A DNA stretch of 64,000 nt from positions 39,683,584 to 39,747,583 of the forward strand of contig CM019719.1 of assembly GCA_009760885.1 (NCBI GenBank). Reading direction: 5' to 3'. Position 1 is the first letter of the stretch. Each line of letters starts with the position of its first letter. The notes under the pieces are model-generated. The model was not told where the DNA came from and did not search any database. It saw nothing but the letters and a program-made list of their open reading frames with translations. The stretch comes from Achatina immaculata. Its lineage: Eukaryota; Mollusca; Gastropoda; Stylommatophora; Achatinidae. This document shows positions 1-11,339 of this stretch, piece by piece. The translations under genes and the position numbers were made by a program.

Positions 1-7
1 ACATGCA

Positions 8-216
8 ATGAGAAGAGGGGGCATTGAAAATATTATAACAACAGGAAAAATAGAAGGAAGAAGATCAAGAGGAAGACCAAGAGAAATGATACTGGACAGT
101 CTGACGGGATGGTGTGAGAGGAGATCACCAGCTGAGCTGATGGCCTGCATGAAGGATCGTGTACTCTGGAGAAGCATAATAGCCAGTCGGCACGGCACAT
201 GATGATGATGATGATC
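8..216 (+). mobile_element. Non-LTR retrotransposon 3' end (ORF2 C-terminal tail, truncated)
   Basis: The window opens inside a frame that reads the basic tail found after the reverse transcriptase of RTE/I-type LINEs: a GRRSRGRPRE block, an LTGW motif, then KDRVLWRSIIA and a stop after RHGT. The stop is followed at once by a (TGA)n tract, the usual simple-repeat tail of such elements. Only the last 64 codons are present, so the copy is cut by the window edge or 5' truncated. The same tail type (here family B) recurs at 24905-25175 and 34250-34665. The clade cannot be fixed from the tail alone. Confidence 0.75.
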
Positions 217-429
217 TTATACTTTTCTCATATCTTCAGGGATTACTACTAATGCTACTACACCGCTGGGACTTGTCATCTTCCCACAATATCACTTCAG
301 GTTTTCTTCATCTCTACTCACAATTGTATACATTCCAGCGTTCAACTATTAAATGTTGGTTGTGGGTTACAGCCTTCAACCAGGGTGCTGCAGACCTCTT
401 CACACGAGAGAGTATATTAACAGCTGCTT

Positions 430-650
430 GTCGTGAAAACTAGCCAGGTTTAGTTTTAACTTGGTTTCTGTGTTTATAACTTTTGAGTGCCATATGTTCT
501 CAAGATGAGGTCAATGCTGCTTTTTGCATTTCCAGCTCTTACTTCTTTTCTGGTGTCACCGTCCTGGTCTGTGTAGTTGTTGAGGTATGCAAAGTGGTGT
601 ACTACTTCCAACAGCTGTTCCTTCTACGTATATTTTATGGCTTACATGCC
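430..650 (-). mobile_element. LINE reverse-transcriptase C-terminal fragment, antisense
   Basis: Read on the minus strand this stretch gives the segment after the RT palm domain: KIYVEGT, then FAYLNNYTDQDGDTRKE, then a region matching the frame of the longer copy at 37650-38640 (there FAYLGSYIDQDGDTRKE). It contains frameshifts and stops, so it is a dead fragment of the same family (here family A). No 3' tail is seen next to it. It lies antisense to the LINE end at the window start, so the two are separate insertions. Confidence 0.65.
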
Positions 651-1940
651 GATATATAAAAGCCTAATCTGCGTATATAGGAAACATTAGAAGTGTTATG
701 CTGATAGGAAACAGAAGTGTTATGCTGTTGCTAAGCTAGAAATCTTTTAGGACCCTAAGCCAAATCAATTTCTGGCATTATTAACCCACCTATCTACACT
801 TTTCTATAGCCCGTCTATTCACTGTGCATGCTAAGCTGAAAATGTGGGCGTCTCCCTTACTACTGTTTAACCTTACGTACTCTCTCTCTCTGGTTTAATA
901 TGAAACGTTGCGTTCCTGTACACAAATGGGGCAAAAAGCAACTGAAATAATCTCTTTGTGGCACTTCAGGCAGAGGGGGTCTGCTTTCAAATACAATGAT
1001 GAAATGCATTCAGACAGTGAAGATCCTGGTGTATAAATGAAGGAATCAAAATTCAGATGCTGATAAATACAGCAGAATAAATGAATGAGATCAATGAAAC
1101 CGCTGGATGTGTTGATATGAAGCAGCCCAGAGAATAAATAAACAAATCCTGAAATCTATAGCCATCTCCTGCTAACCTCATATAGAAAAACTGCGTCCAG
1201 ACTGGGGACACCGTCACTCCGTATGGATCCCGAGAAGTGACAAGTCTCTCATAACGCGACACATGCACTGTAGTAAGGACACACATATGTTTCTTACACT
1301 GTAACATATACTGAATGATGCAGACTTTGTGCGGAACAGTGACTCTCAACGTCTCATGTCCTAATCATCCCCTATCAATCCAGGTATTTGAAGCAGGCAG
1401 GCATCAGTCGTGGCTTCCAGCAGAGCAATGACGCAGTCTGATATATCCTGCTTCTCCCGGACAACTGGTCAGGGGAAAGGTGCTTCGCCTATGTTGCACT
1501 TTCCTCCCGGGTGACTCTGCCAATCAGCTCAGAGGTATGACAGGGTACAAACCTCTGAAAACCTAACAAAGTTTCAGAGGTTGCAGAATAATATCATTCA
1601 TCAATCTCTCTCTCTCTCTTTTTTTTCCCTTCAACTTTTCCAATGAGTATGGTTTTCATTACAGAATTATGCCTCTTGGTATATCGAAAATAGTTCAACT
1701 AATGTTCGTATGTTTTTCTTTTTTTTTTCTTAATTTCAGTCAATCTAAAATCTCTCTCTCTCTCTCTCTCTCTCGTATTCGTGCTCTGGGGTGTTGTTTT
1801 ATCCATTTGTCTTTATATAAGCACTAATCAAACAGGAGTGACTCAGGAGTCAGCTCTGCCTAAAGCACGGATCACTCCAGTCATTCCTGCCCAGCCACCC
1901 CATACACTCCTCTTGGGCTGGAAGTACTCTGGGGTCATCG
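651..1940. other. No gene recognised; CT microsatellites
   Basis: I see no homology in this stretch. It holds short (TC)n tracts at about 884-893, 1604-1619 and 1752-1774 and T-rich tracts near 1620 and 1715-1730. The 98-residue minus-strand frame at 1053-1349 has no recognisable domain and is probably chance. Confidence 0.5.
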
Positions 1941-1952
1941 ATGTCTAGACAC

Positions 1953-2310
1953 TTCTTCTTCTTCGTTCACTTCTACCACAAAAAACCGCACTGTGATCCT
2001 ACTGAATTCACGCCTGTGGTCCTCGTTAGGTCCCATGGTCCCCTGTGTGGTCCAAAATAAACCACACGAGATCCACGAAAGGACCACAAGGGGTTCAGAG
2101 TATCACAGTGCTTTAGCCTGTATTCTTGGTGGGTCTCGGAAGCGGGATTGCGTGACACCGTGGTTTTCATTGCACCAGTTTAGTCTAGGGTTGGACTTTC
2201 TCACCGGAAGACCTCGACGTGTTTAGGATATCAGTGCATCCCCGCTGGGTGAGAGGCGATAGCCCACCCAGGCCAGAGTTGGACTTTCTCACCGGAAAAC
2301 CTCGACGTGT
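1953..2310 (-). mobile_element. Unclassified short retroposon flanked by a 12-bp target duplication
   Basis: The 12-mer ATGTCTAGACAC lies at 1941-1952 and again at 2311-2322, bracketing 358 bp. The segment starts on the plus strand with (TTC)n, so on the minus strand it ends in (GAA)n, like a 3'-tailed retroposon. Its minus-strand 5' end carries a head module present twice: 33 bp at 2278-2310 and again at 2190-2222 with one difference, a spacing of 88 bp, the outer copy ending exactly at the target site. No clear Pol III A or B box is visible, so I call it a SINE-like or truncated LINE insertion of unknown family. The small internal frames are not trusted. Confidence 0.5.
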
Positions 2311-2322
2311 ATGTCTAGACAC

Positions 2323-3319
2323 GAAACACTTCATCTACATTTAAATGTAGAAAAAAAAATACTAATACAGTGTTACGTTATAAATATATATGATCACTTT
2401 TTGCATGGTGTAACAAATTTCAATCAATGTGTACAGGCTTTGTGTCAACCTATAATATCTTAATAAGAAGTTCTACAGTACAGAGAGGCTGAAAATCCAA
2501 ACTAGAAGGGGGTACAACAGATACAATAAAGTCTATACATTAGAAGTTGGAAAGTAAAATGAAGCCAAAGGTGTGCCTTGCAGACCACCCTAACACCCCC
2601 GCCTTATGCTGCGGTCTAGATACCAGGCGACAAAATAAGCGACTGACTGAACTTGAGAAGGTAGCGACGTCACCAAACCAGTAATGCCAAAAAGAGCGTT
2701 TATTATGTTTGGGGTGCTTCCTGGTCTAGCTGACAGTGTACTGCCCTCTCGTGGTCTTGAAGCTGCTCGTTCACCTGTGTCCGTGGCTCTAACCACACCC
2801 ACCGTCTCGCGAATTTTTCTGTTTCTCACGTCTACTGTGATTTGTCTACACTTTTTCTGGACTATTCATTCAAACCTTGTTCCATAATTATTACTCCGCG
2901 TAAACCTCTTTGTTCTCAATCTAGTTATTATGAATATCGATGTAATTTAAAGTGTGATTTGTTCACGCTATATGGGTTGAAGTAAAGAGGTCAATGAGTA
3001 GGAAAGGCTTTCGGCTGTTTACTTTGAAGCAAGCAGAAAGTAAATCATTCCGAGCAGATTCACGAAAATCTTCGGGCAAGCAGCAATGTCTGTTCTAAGG
3101 AGTAAAGACTATCTTTTGAAACTTGTGAACGTTTGTAATCTGCACTGCTCGCTAAACGATTCTGTGGATGTGAGTCCAACAGACCAGATACACGCTGCTT
3201 ATATACACAAAGAAACGGCGAAAAGTGTGAGAGAGGAAACAAACAAATCATTTGATCTAGCAGAATAGTGCTGCAGAGGGTGGGGGCCAGGATGTCACGA
3301 CACAGCTTTGGGCTGGTCT
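2323..3319. other. No gene recognised
   Basis: AT-rich DNA with no recognised element. A more GC-rich patch at about 2580-2830 gives opposing short frames of 67 and 79 residues without recognisable domains; it may be a worn repeat, but I cannot name it. Confidence 0.4.
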
Positions 3320-3327
3320 CGGTCTTT

Positions 3328-3362
<35 letters not shown>

Positions 3363-3405
3363 AACACTCTCTCTCATAAACACACACACTCTCTCTCTTA
3401 TGCCA
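3320..3405. repeat. Compound (TC)n / (CA)n microsatellite
   Basis: Runs of CT alternate with CA-rich runs. On the minus strand this creates an artificial Glu-Arg-rich stretch inside a 139-residue frame (3060-3479), which should not be read as a protein. Confidence 0.9.
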
Positions 3406-3753
3406 CCCCCTACCAGTTTACTAGCATAAACGGAAATAAGAATTCGATGAAACCATGTCCAGTTTACTAGCATAAACAAAAATAATTGGACGAAATCATA
3501 TCCCTTAATTAATCAGTCTTAAAATAAATAATCTTCAGAATACCCTGTCAAATGAATAGGTCGCTCTGAGGGGTCTGACAACCAACCTTGCCCCCGTCAA
3601 ATCAGCTGCGTGTGAAAGAAGTTTTAGTAAAATAAATACATCAACTCTGATACAAAAATCACATTTCTTTTATCTTTTATCCACAAGTTTTAAATGCAAC
3701 AAGTAGGGGAGTGTTTCCTGTCCGAGAGGAGGAGTGCATGGGTGCCAGCAGAC

Positions 3754-4205
3754 AGCAATAACTCAAGGAGTGGAACCGTGCCTAAGCCAGCAATGACTCA
3801 AGGAGTGGAACCGTGCCTAAGACAGCAATGACTCAAGAAGTGGAACCGTGCCTAAGACAGCAATGACTCAAGCAGTGGAACCGTGCCTAAGCCAGCAATG
3901 ACTCAAGGAGTGGAACCGTGCCTAAGACAGCAATGATTCAAGGAGTGGAACCGTGCCTAAGACAGCAATGATTCAAGGAGTGAAACCGTGCCTAAGACAG
4001 CAATGACTCAAGGAGTGGAACCGTGCCTAAGACAGCAATGACTCTGGGAGTGAAACCGTGCCTAAAACAGCAATGACTCTGGGAGTGGAACCGTGCCTAA
4101 GACAGCAATGACTCTGGGAGTGGAACCGTGCCTAAGACAGCAATGACTCTGGGAGTGGAACCGTGCCTAAGACAGCAATGACTCTGGGAGTGGAACCGTG
4201 TCTCG
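3754..4205. repeat. 35-bp minisatellite, about 13 copies
   Basis: The unit begins CAGCAATGACTCAAGGAG, continues TGGAACCGTGCCTAAGA and repeats head to tail with few changes. The left units carry CTCAAGGAG while the last four or five carry CTCTGGGAG, showing directional homogenisation of two variants. There are no unique spacers, so it is not CRISPR-like. It is followed by ordinary AT-rich DNA with a short CAA-rich tract at 4259-4290. Confidence 0.95.
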
Positions 4206-5162
4206 GAACGATTCTGAAATCGCTCCCGCTTGAAGAGATTCGTGACTGTTACACCGGTAACAACAACAATAACAACAACAAACAACAAGAGAAAACATTA
4301 AAAGCGTTCACGCCCGTATATCGCATTATAAAATTTGAGCGATAAACCCCATGCAACAAACAGGATTTTGGATGGAGGTGGGGTGGGGGGAATCCCCTTC
4401 TTTCTGAGAGTAAGAAACATGATAAAGGAAAATCTAAAAGAGTTGCTGCTTTTTTGTTATCTTATAATGTCAAAGTCGGGGCAGTGCTTGCATCGAGAAC
4501 ACACGCGCACACACGTATATTAGTTATAACACGTGAACTAGTTTACTCACCTGACTCCAAAACAGCAGGTATCTCACACACAGTGCAACTTAAATGAACA
4601 ATCTGCACTTATCCACAAGAACAATCTAAGGAAGCACAGGTTTTCCCACAGAGGCTACCACTAAGAGCGCGTAACGTGAACAAAGAATGCTGGTGCAGAA
4701 AGCACGTGCCTTTTACGTCTCTAAACGGTGAATGTGGCCTCTTTCTAAACACACCTGCTTAATATTTTAAAACACACCATGCCTTACACTTGGCGTACTT
4801 ACGCAATCAACAGTCTGCTGTTCGCAAATGATAGTAGACCTACCAGCACTTCTATAAGTAGGGCAGGCTTGAACACTGGCTCAAGCTACCATGACCCTGG
4901 GAAGACGCCGATAACCCTGACCCTTGAAATAAAAACGACGCCTGTGATTGGCTGTTTGGAACGCGGGGGAACTTCCGCCGAAGGCCCGTTTTCATTGAAA
5001 GTTCAGCCAGCAATCTGGCCCGAATTGGTCGTATTTGGAGATAAAGCCCGTGCAACAAACTCAATAAAACTTTCGCACACATTCAAACACAAGCGTCTGC
5101 CGCGCCCATATTGGAGACCCAGCCTATTCACTACAAGTGCTTTCCAGGCAGGATGGTCTTCG
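4206..5162. other. No gene recognised; unsupported 171-residue frame
   Basis: A plus-strand frame from 4779 to 5294 is long for this window, but it shows no known motif, has overlapping minus-strand frames and runs into the terminal repeat of the hAT-like element at 5171. The stretch around 4900-5130 is more GC-rich and contains an ATTGG (inverted CCAAT) motif at about 4949, a weak hint of promoter-like DNA only. Confidence 0.4.
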
Positions 5163-5170
5163 TTTAACAC

Positions 5171-5675
5171 AGGGCTTCTCAACCAGGCTTCCGCGACGGG
5201 ACCTGCAAGGGGTTCCGTGACTGAAAAATCCCTCTCAAACAACTCTCTGGGAACTCTAGTATTTAGCTTTTGTTCTTGCCCAAGTAATTTTTAGTTCTAC
5301 ACATGAACCCCCCCCCCCTTTTTTTTTTTACACACAAGCCATACCTGATGAACATTTAGTATAAATGTATTATTATTCTTTTCGACGGTCACCCACCAGA
5401 TAAAGTGAAAGCAAAAAACCACCCTTTTTTCTGTATACATTAATGACTTTATTGGAACTTTTGTTTTTGAAGTGGATGAGGGGTAAGAAGAAAGGGAAGA
5501 GCGTGTTAGCGGCGATAGCTCTTTTTGTGTGTCGGTGCAGGGGGGGGGGGGATTAAAAAAAACACATGAAGCTAAAAATGAGCGGCTATATCCACTTTAA
5601 CACAGACGCTCCATAGGAACTTTTTACAAAATATATTACAAGGGTTCGTGTGCGCAAAAAGTTTGAGAAAGGCTG
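5171..5675. mobile_element. hAT-like MITE with imperfect 8-bp target duplication
   Basis: The left end reads AGGGCTTCTCAACCAGGC and the reverse complement of the right end reads CAGCCTTTCTCAAACTTT, the CAG..TTCTCAA pattern of hAT terminal repeats. Flanks are TTTAACAC (5163-5170) and CTTAACAC (5676-5683), 7 of 8 identical, the target length expected for hAT. The 505-bp interior has no transposase motif, only a C/T homopolymer near 5306-5330 and a G tract near 5540. I read it as a non-autonomous element that depended on a transposase encoded elsewhere. Confidence 0.6.
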
Positions 5676-5839
5676 CTTAACACTTAAGTGTTAGTACCTG
5701 GGCTCTCATATTGTGAAGTTGGCAGTCCATTTTCCGCAGCCTGGCACACGCACATGCTGTCTCATTCGGAACCGCGGTTTGAAAATATTACCTTAAATCC
5801 GTGCCCGCCCCCTCCCACCAAGTATAAATTCATCAATTT

Positions 5840-5877
5840 AAATTCATACATTTCACGCGCGCCTGCCTTCATGCCTT

Positions 5878-5942
<65 letters not shown>

Positions 5943-6560
5943 TACGCTACAGAATTCACGGCGTAAACAATATCTAAGCTGGCGGTATGGCTATAATTTC
6001 TTTACAAGAAGATTTGCTGTAATTTACATGTCTTAACATGCCCCGACAGCGCGCGCGCACGCACGCGCACACAAAGTAGCTACGGTGACAATTCTGGCAG
6101 ACAAAAGAGAAGCTGTGAAGTCCTCCATGTGACAAGATTAAAATTCTTGACTTTATACTGAAAGAAGAAGAAAGAAAAAAAAAAGACAAGTGGTATGCTA
6201 AGTTGCCTGAATATACACAAAAAACAAATCCGCTAGTAGTGAAGTGGTAAAGCAGAGGAAAAAAAAATCATGCCAGCGTCGTTTGAGATGGTGAAACTTT
6301 TAAAGTAACGTCCTTTAGTACGTGATGCGTATTTAGTGAAGAAGGAAAAGGCACATTACATTTCTGGTTGGAAGACATGAACAGAAAGTCTGGTTCAGTT
6401 GACAATAGCGCAATTTAAGAAAAAAGAAAACTGAATGGCATCACAGGCATGTAGTTATGGTTAGAAAACAAAGTACACGGGTTCGGTAGTACCCGCAGTT
6501 TCAAGCACCCAAGCTAAGACTTTGCAACCAAATGGCCGCAGATACGGGAAGGATACTCCT
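5840..6560 (+). repeat. Dispersed repeat, copy 1 (partner at 25983-26275)
   Basis: Both ends of this interval match the later copy. The left block has ATTCATACATTTC, then CTACAGAATTCACGG and GTAAACAATA; the right block has CTAAGACTTTGCAAC followed by GCCGCAGATACGGG. The middle differs in length and sequence and includes the long (TC)n tract. Two blocks in the same order and orientation suggest one interspersed family with a variable interior. No coding capacity is visible. Confidence 0.45.
5881..5939. repeat. (TC)n microsatellite, about 29 units
   Basis: This is an uninterrupted CT repeat and the longest of its type in the window. A pure polypurine/polypyrimidine mirror tract of this length can form triplex (H-DNA) in principle. 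It interrupts the dispersed repeat at 5840-6560. Confidence 0.95.
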
Positions 6561-6880
6561 CTCTATATTTTAAATGAGGGAACATATTGGCAAGGTAACC
6601 CGCCTGAATCTACGCAGCTTCGGCGATCCAGAAAAAAAAAACCGAAAGAAAAAATGGCAGCACTCCCCCAGTCAAATGGAAGTCACGCTTCTCACTGGCA
6701 TTTACACAAAGAAAATTTCTTCACAAAACTAAAGCATTTTATTTTCACTCTATAATAATTTCAGATTTAAAGAAGCTATCAAATACAACAAAAAGTATTT
6801 CATCACAAACTGTTCTCCCCCCACCCCCCAACTACATTTAACAATAGCTGAAGCATGTCCTTGTAAGTAACGAATAGTGC

Positions 6881-6915
<35 letters not shown>

Positions 6916-7193
6916 AATATGATTATGAAAATATACTGTAAAGAAAATAATAACATCGAATAGCGACAGAGAAAAATGGAGAGGAAAGGAAGAGAAAGAT
7001 ATAAAACTTCCATGACACTAGAACAAGACGCGGACAAAAGTAAACAGTGGAAACAGTGAATAGAAAAAGAGAAGACTCAGTGACGCTGACTCTGATGGAA
7101 AACAAAGAAAGGACGCCAGAAAGTAGGATGGTCTAGTGATAACAAAGCAGTGCCTGGACGTTGACACGAGTAAACAAAACAGAAAAGAAAAAC
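6561..7193. other. No gene recognised; (ATT)n microsatellite
   Basis: AT-rich DNA with an (ATT)n tract at about 6882-6911, which produces poly-Asn in a minus-strand frame. Overlapping hydrophobic minus-strand frames between 6923 and 7242 come from AG-rich low-complexity DNA and are not credible genes. Confidence 0.5.
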
Positions 7194-7420
7194 AGAAAAG
7201 GTAGAAACAATGAAAAGCGAGGACACAATAAACCTCCGACATGAAATAGCAAGAAAATGACTTAGGTCAATAACAATTGTATAGACGGAGTTGACACTTG
7301 ATAAAATAGAAAAGGCAGACACAATGAAAAGCGAGGACACAATAAACCTCGACAAGAAATAGCAAGATAATGACTTAGGTAAATAACAATTGTACAGACG
7401 GAGTTGACACTTGACACCTG
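7194..7420. repeat. Tandem duplication, period about 114 bp
   Basis: The block AGAAAAGGTAGAAACAATG through GGAGTTGACACTTG occurs at 7194 and again from about 7308 with a handful of substitutions and small indels. A worn partial copy may precede it near 7035-7060. No function is apparent. Confidence 0.8.
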
Positions 7421-8034
7421 TTAGGTGACGCGACCGCACATGGTTTTTAAATAAAGGAGTGACCAACTGGGCCAGCTGACCAATTAAATATTTAGAGGCG
7501 TGGCCTATTGGACAACTGACTTACGACATACAAGTCACGGGGCAGTTTGAATGACGGACAATCTGAACGCTCATGGGAACCAGTGGACATCTGAAGGGTG
7601 GAGCCAAAATACTTACTGGTTAATCCATCAAGCTACACTTGAAGATAAGAAGGTGAGCGGAGAGAACGAACAAGAACCAAGTACGGGGGGGGGGGAACGA
7701 GGAAGAAGAAGAGACAGAGGACGGAGCCCCGAAGACGGAGGAACAAGGACGGTCAGTGAACTGAGTCCGGTCCAGACAAGAGAAGAACAGCAGAAGCAGA
7801 ACACACACCAGAGAAGATAGGAGAGAGAAAGAAGACGCAGGTAACGACAGTTGGAACAGATGGACAATTAAAGCAATAGATACTCGGGAAAAGCAGTCTT
7901 GCAGAAGTAGTTTTAGGACAGGTTGAATCTGTGTTTCAAGTGATTATGAATATTTGTTACTTTGAAACTTCGAGTACAGTGATTTAGTCGTGTAACTGAT
8001 TGACCATATGTTGTAGATCGAATATAGTATAGTT
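7421..8034. other. No gene recognised
   Basis: A purine-rich segment (about 7640-7830) gives opposing frames rich in Arg/Glu or Ser/Phe, as expected from composition. A G9 tract lies near 7685. Nothing recognisable. Confidence 0.4.
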
Positions 8035-8116
8035 TAGAATTGTCCTCTTATCAAATATATAGAATATTGTGAAATTAGAACTGTCCTCTTATCAAATATG
8101 TAGAATATTGTGAAAT
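8035..8116. repeat. 41-bp tandem duplication
   Basis: Two nearly identical adjacent copies beginning TAGAATTGTCCTCTTATC and TAGAACTGTCCTCTTATC. Confidence 0.85.
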
Positions 8117-8440
8117 AGGAGAACATTGAGAAATGCTGCATGTAGAATATGATAGTTTGATATTGGTGTGCTTCAGCTTCGAAACTAACGAAGATTACGT
8201 CATATTGCATATCTTAGTACAATTGATGTTGCGGATTCTAAGTCGTAATATCTTATTTCTCAATATTAAATAAATTCTGCATTACATCGGACTCGATCTG
8301 ATTTAGTGAAGTGCAATATTTGTGAAACATCGATGTGTTATGATCAGTGAACCAAAGACCACTAACGTCTTCAGTCATCAAGAATATGATTCACACAATG
8401 ACATTGTTATACAGCGAGATGTTTAATTTCAGTTCGAAGT

Positions 8441-8496
8441 GTTTTTTTTTTTTGGGGGGGGGGGGGGTTTGTTGGGAGAGGAGGGGGGGGGGGAAC
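8441..8496. repeat. T tract followed by long G tracts
   Basis: A T12 run adjoins a G14 run, and a second G-rich run follows about 15 bp later. Several closely spaced G runs make G-quadruplex formation possible. Similar G or C homopolymers recur throughout the window. Confidence 0.9.
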
Positions 8497-8666
8497 TTTC
8501 CCTCCCTTGCACAGTCTTGGATCACTTAACTTGTATAGTGATTGCAAAATGCAGCTATCGACCACTGGTTACATCTACACTGTTACATTAAGAGATATTC
8601 TATTGCATTATTTCCAGTTTTTATTTTCTTTCTGTCTCCACCAAGAATCTCAGAGAACACATCCAC

Positions 8667-8759
8667 GGATTCTCTTGTGAAAGCTCTTATAAAAACATGG
8701 ATTCTCTTGTGAAAGCTCTTACAAAAACATGGATTCTCGTGTGAACTCTTATAAAAACA
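8667..8759. repeat. 32-bp tandem repeat, 3 copies
   Basis: The unit starts GGATTCTCTTGTGAAAGC at 8667, 8699 and 8731; the third copy has lost a few bases. Confidence 0.85.
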
Positions 8760-9547
8760 GAACTACAGGCACAAATAAAATTACTGCCGTGAGAATTTAC
8801 TTGAATCTACGTGGCATGTGTTTGTTATGTGTGTGCTCGCGCGGGCGCGCAAGATTAAAAGAAAAATGTTCAGCTTACATGGTAAGAACAAGAAAAGTCT
8901 GCTTTAATTTACTAGTATGAAACTTTTGTTTTTCACAATCAAAATCTCAATAATGTTTTCTCTTCTCTCCCCCCCCCCCCCCCCCCCATAAAAAAAAAGT
9001 TCACAAAACTATCCATGGAGAATAAACTAATCCATGGAGAATAAAGACATTTTCAGAAAAGTGAAACAACAAACTCTCATGGCCGAAGAACATAAATAAT
9101 CTCAATTATGTCAAATGCAGAACACAAACTGAAGTATTACTGTGATGTCAGAACATAAGTTTGGAACCTTTTGTGTGCGTGCGTGCGTGCGTATGTGCGC
9201 GCGCGCGGATTTCAGCGCTTACTGACAACCAATACTGGTGATCCAAGAGATTCAAGGACTTGCAGAGATTGTGAAGAAACACGATCTGATTGGTGCTAGT
9301 GACATTTCATTAGTGGGTGCGCCTCCTATTTCGCCAAGGCTATTAAGTATTCATGAGAACGTTCATCCAGGAAGGTGACTTTCATCCCCTTCTATACAAG
9401 GCTGTGGAGAATCGTTCAATGCGCAGACATGTGACTATGCCCTTCCAGTCGATTTGCTCTTTCCTGCTCCAAGTAGGGCACTCACATCTATCTTCCTTCC
9501 GGTACAAAACACTGTTTGTTTTTTCGCTTTTTTAAAAATACAACGGA
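8760..9547. other. No gene recognised; C19 tract and GTGC microsatellite
   Basis: Contains a C19 homopolymer at 8969-8987, an 18-bp duplication (CCATGGAGAATAAA twice near 9013-9045) and a (GTGC)n/(GC)n tract at about 9174-9207. No domain recognised. Confidence 0.5.
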
Positions 9548-10200
9548 AAACCACTCATTACATCATCACCACCATCATCGCTTTTCACTCCCTTGAGAGC
9601 ATAGGCTCTCCAGTTGTCCCTGTTCTTTGAATTGTTCCCTGCTATTTCCCAAAACATCTCATCCCTGATCTTATCCTGCCATGTAATGTTTCAAATCATC
9701 CTCAAGCAGCTGCTCATGAATGTTTGTATCATCCACTGTACTGTCTTAGTCATCATCCGGGTCTCCGAACAATGTAGTAGGGCAATCTTTACGATATGTT
9801 TGTAATTAAAGAGCCTAAGTTTGGTTCATGTTTTGTTGTTCTTTGATGCCCATATTTTGTTAAACTAGATAAATGCCGTCTTGGCCTTTGTTATTCTAGA
9901 TTTAACATCCGGATTTATCAACTATGATGTCTAAATATGTGATACAATCCACTACCTCAGCTGGAAATCCCTCGATTAACATGGGATTATTACTTGTGCT
10001 GATACTTTTTTTTTTTTGGTCTGTTAATATACAGTCCCAGTTTAGCTGAATTCCTGCGTAGGATCTGAAGTTCCTCTTGCATTTGTGGTGGCTGCGTGCC
10101 AGAAGTGCCACATCGTCTGCACAGTCAAGATCTCCCAGTTGGTTCCACAATGTCCGTTGTATTTCGTATCTTTTTCCCTTATAGTTTCTTACCAAATGAA
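9548..10200 (-). mobile_element. LINE reverse transcriptase C-terminus to 3' tail, decayed
   Basis: On the minus strand an open frame (10195 to 9902) reads TLWNQLGDLDCADDVALLA, the RT active-site block. The canonical FADD has become CADD here, while both aspartates remain. It continues through VDCITYLDIIVDKSG. Further downstream, in broken frames, come FMSSCLRMI, ITWQDKIRDEMFWEIA and KNRDNWRAYALKGV, then a (GATGGTGATGAT)-type tail. This order matches a widespread non-LTR family of lophotrochozoans. It has frameshifts and lacks the endonuclease and most of the RT, so it is a 5'-truncated pseudocopy. Confidence 0.75.
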
Positions 10201-10389
10201 AAACCCAAAGTCATAAGATGAAACAGCAGTTTATCCCACAAATGGTTATTTACAACCTTGATAAAGCATGCCACTATTTCTCAAAAACACAGACAGGCTA
10301 TTAGGGAGTCTGTGCGTGTACACTTCTTACAACAAACCTTAATACAACATGATAGAAAACCTGTAATCGTGAAAAACCTGCCAAAAAAA

Positions 10390-10560
10390 GGAGCACTTCT
10401 CTAAGCCGTACACCGACAAGGTGAAGAAAATGACGCACTGTTACTTGCCCACAATGTCCTGGGTATCTTGGCGGCTGATTCTGCCACCACAGTTTGCATG
10501 AACTGAAAAACTTCGATCGCCTGTACCTGTCAAATAGGGACCTAATGATGATGACGATGC
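10390..10560 (+). mobile_element. Possible LINE tail with CCHH zinc-finger-like motif
   Basis: In one plus-strand frame I read RTVTCPQCPGYLGG, an internal stop, then FCHHSLHELK. This resembles the CxxC..H zinc-knuckle tail found at the C-terminus of some LINE ORFs. It is followed by ATGATGATGACGATG, a plausible (TGA)n tail. The motif is short and interrupted, so the call is weak. Confidence 0.35.
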
Positions 10561-11339
10561 TCAATCGCATTCTTTACTTTGTGAACCTGCAGTAGGTTTA
10601 CTGAAAAATAATGTCCACATCAGCTTTTTTTTTTTCAAGGACACAATTTGTCAGACAAGTGAGATAGTTTTTTAGTGCAAGAGTCACACTGGGACTTTGT
10701 GACAACACACGAGAGATATGGGACAGAAAACTGTGACTGTCGTAAACGCTTCGGTTATGTCAATGGACGCATATCTGGGTGGAGTCAAGATAAAAAATAA
10801 AAAAAAACGAAACTTTCTGGGTGGAGTTTAAAAAAAAATATCTTCGTACCCTCCTTAAGTACTTGCAATAAAAGTATAGAATAAACATCGTGGCATTTTT
10901 AAAAGAGTTTTAGTTTAAGTTTGTTGAAGGAAAAACCTTGCGTTTAGTTCTTATTATCAGTTAGTCCTATACAGGGGCTGACTTCAAGTGGGAGCCCGTA
11001 TCCTGTCGGAGACTTCTCTAAACGACTCCGCAACGACAATGTAGCAAACAACAACATCGTGCGGAATAAACGATGGTACTAAACTCAGCTCTCTGCTCTA
11101 CTTCCAACAAATGATGATAATAGTGACGACAGACACCTTTCTTAATCTCTCGGGGCGTCAGGACAATGTCCCTTCCAATAAGCTGTAACAGAATGCTTCC
11201 ATGTGAGGAGACATTAAAAAAAAAACCCGCACGTTTCTTATAAGACAGCGCTGCTAGGAAACTGGCCCACGATCAGCACTGATCCTGGCCAGACACCATA
11301 AGAAATAACACCTTGCTGGCAGAAATGCTGATGAAGCCA
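10561..11339. other. No gene recognised
   Basis: AT-rich DNA with poly-A and poly-T tracts. I see no domain or repeat here. Confidence 0.4.

Noticed and set aside
1942..2321. LTR retrotransposon bounded by TGTCTAGACA palindromes
   Set aside because: The repeated motif is only 12 bp, there is no primer-binding site or gag/pol similarity, and the (GAA)n tail fits a target-site-duplicated retroposon better.
3754..4205. CRISPR-like regular array
   Set aside because: The 35-bp units are contiguous with no unique spacers, and the setting is a eukaryotic repeat landscape. The same applies to the other minisatellites.
4779..5294. 171-codon plus-strand frame as a host gene
   Set aside because: No recognised domain, overlapping antisense frames, and its 3' part lies in a hAT-like terminus.
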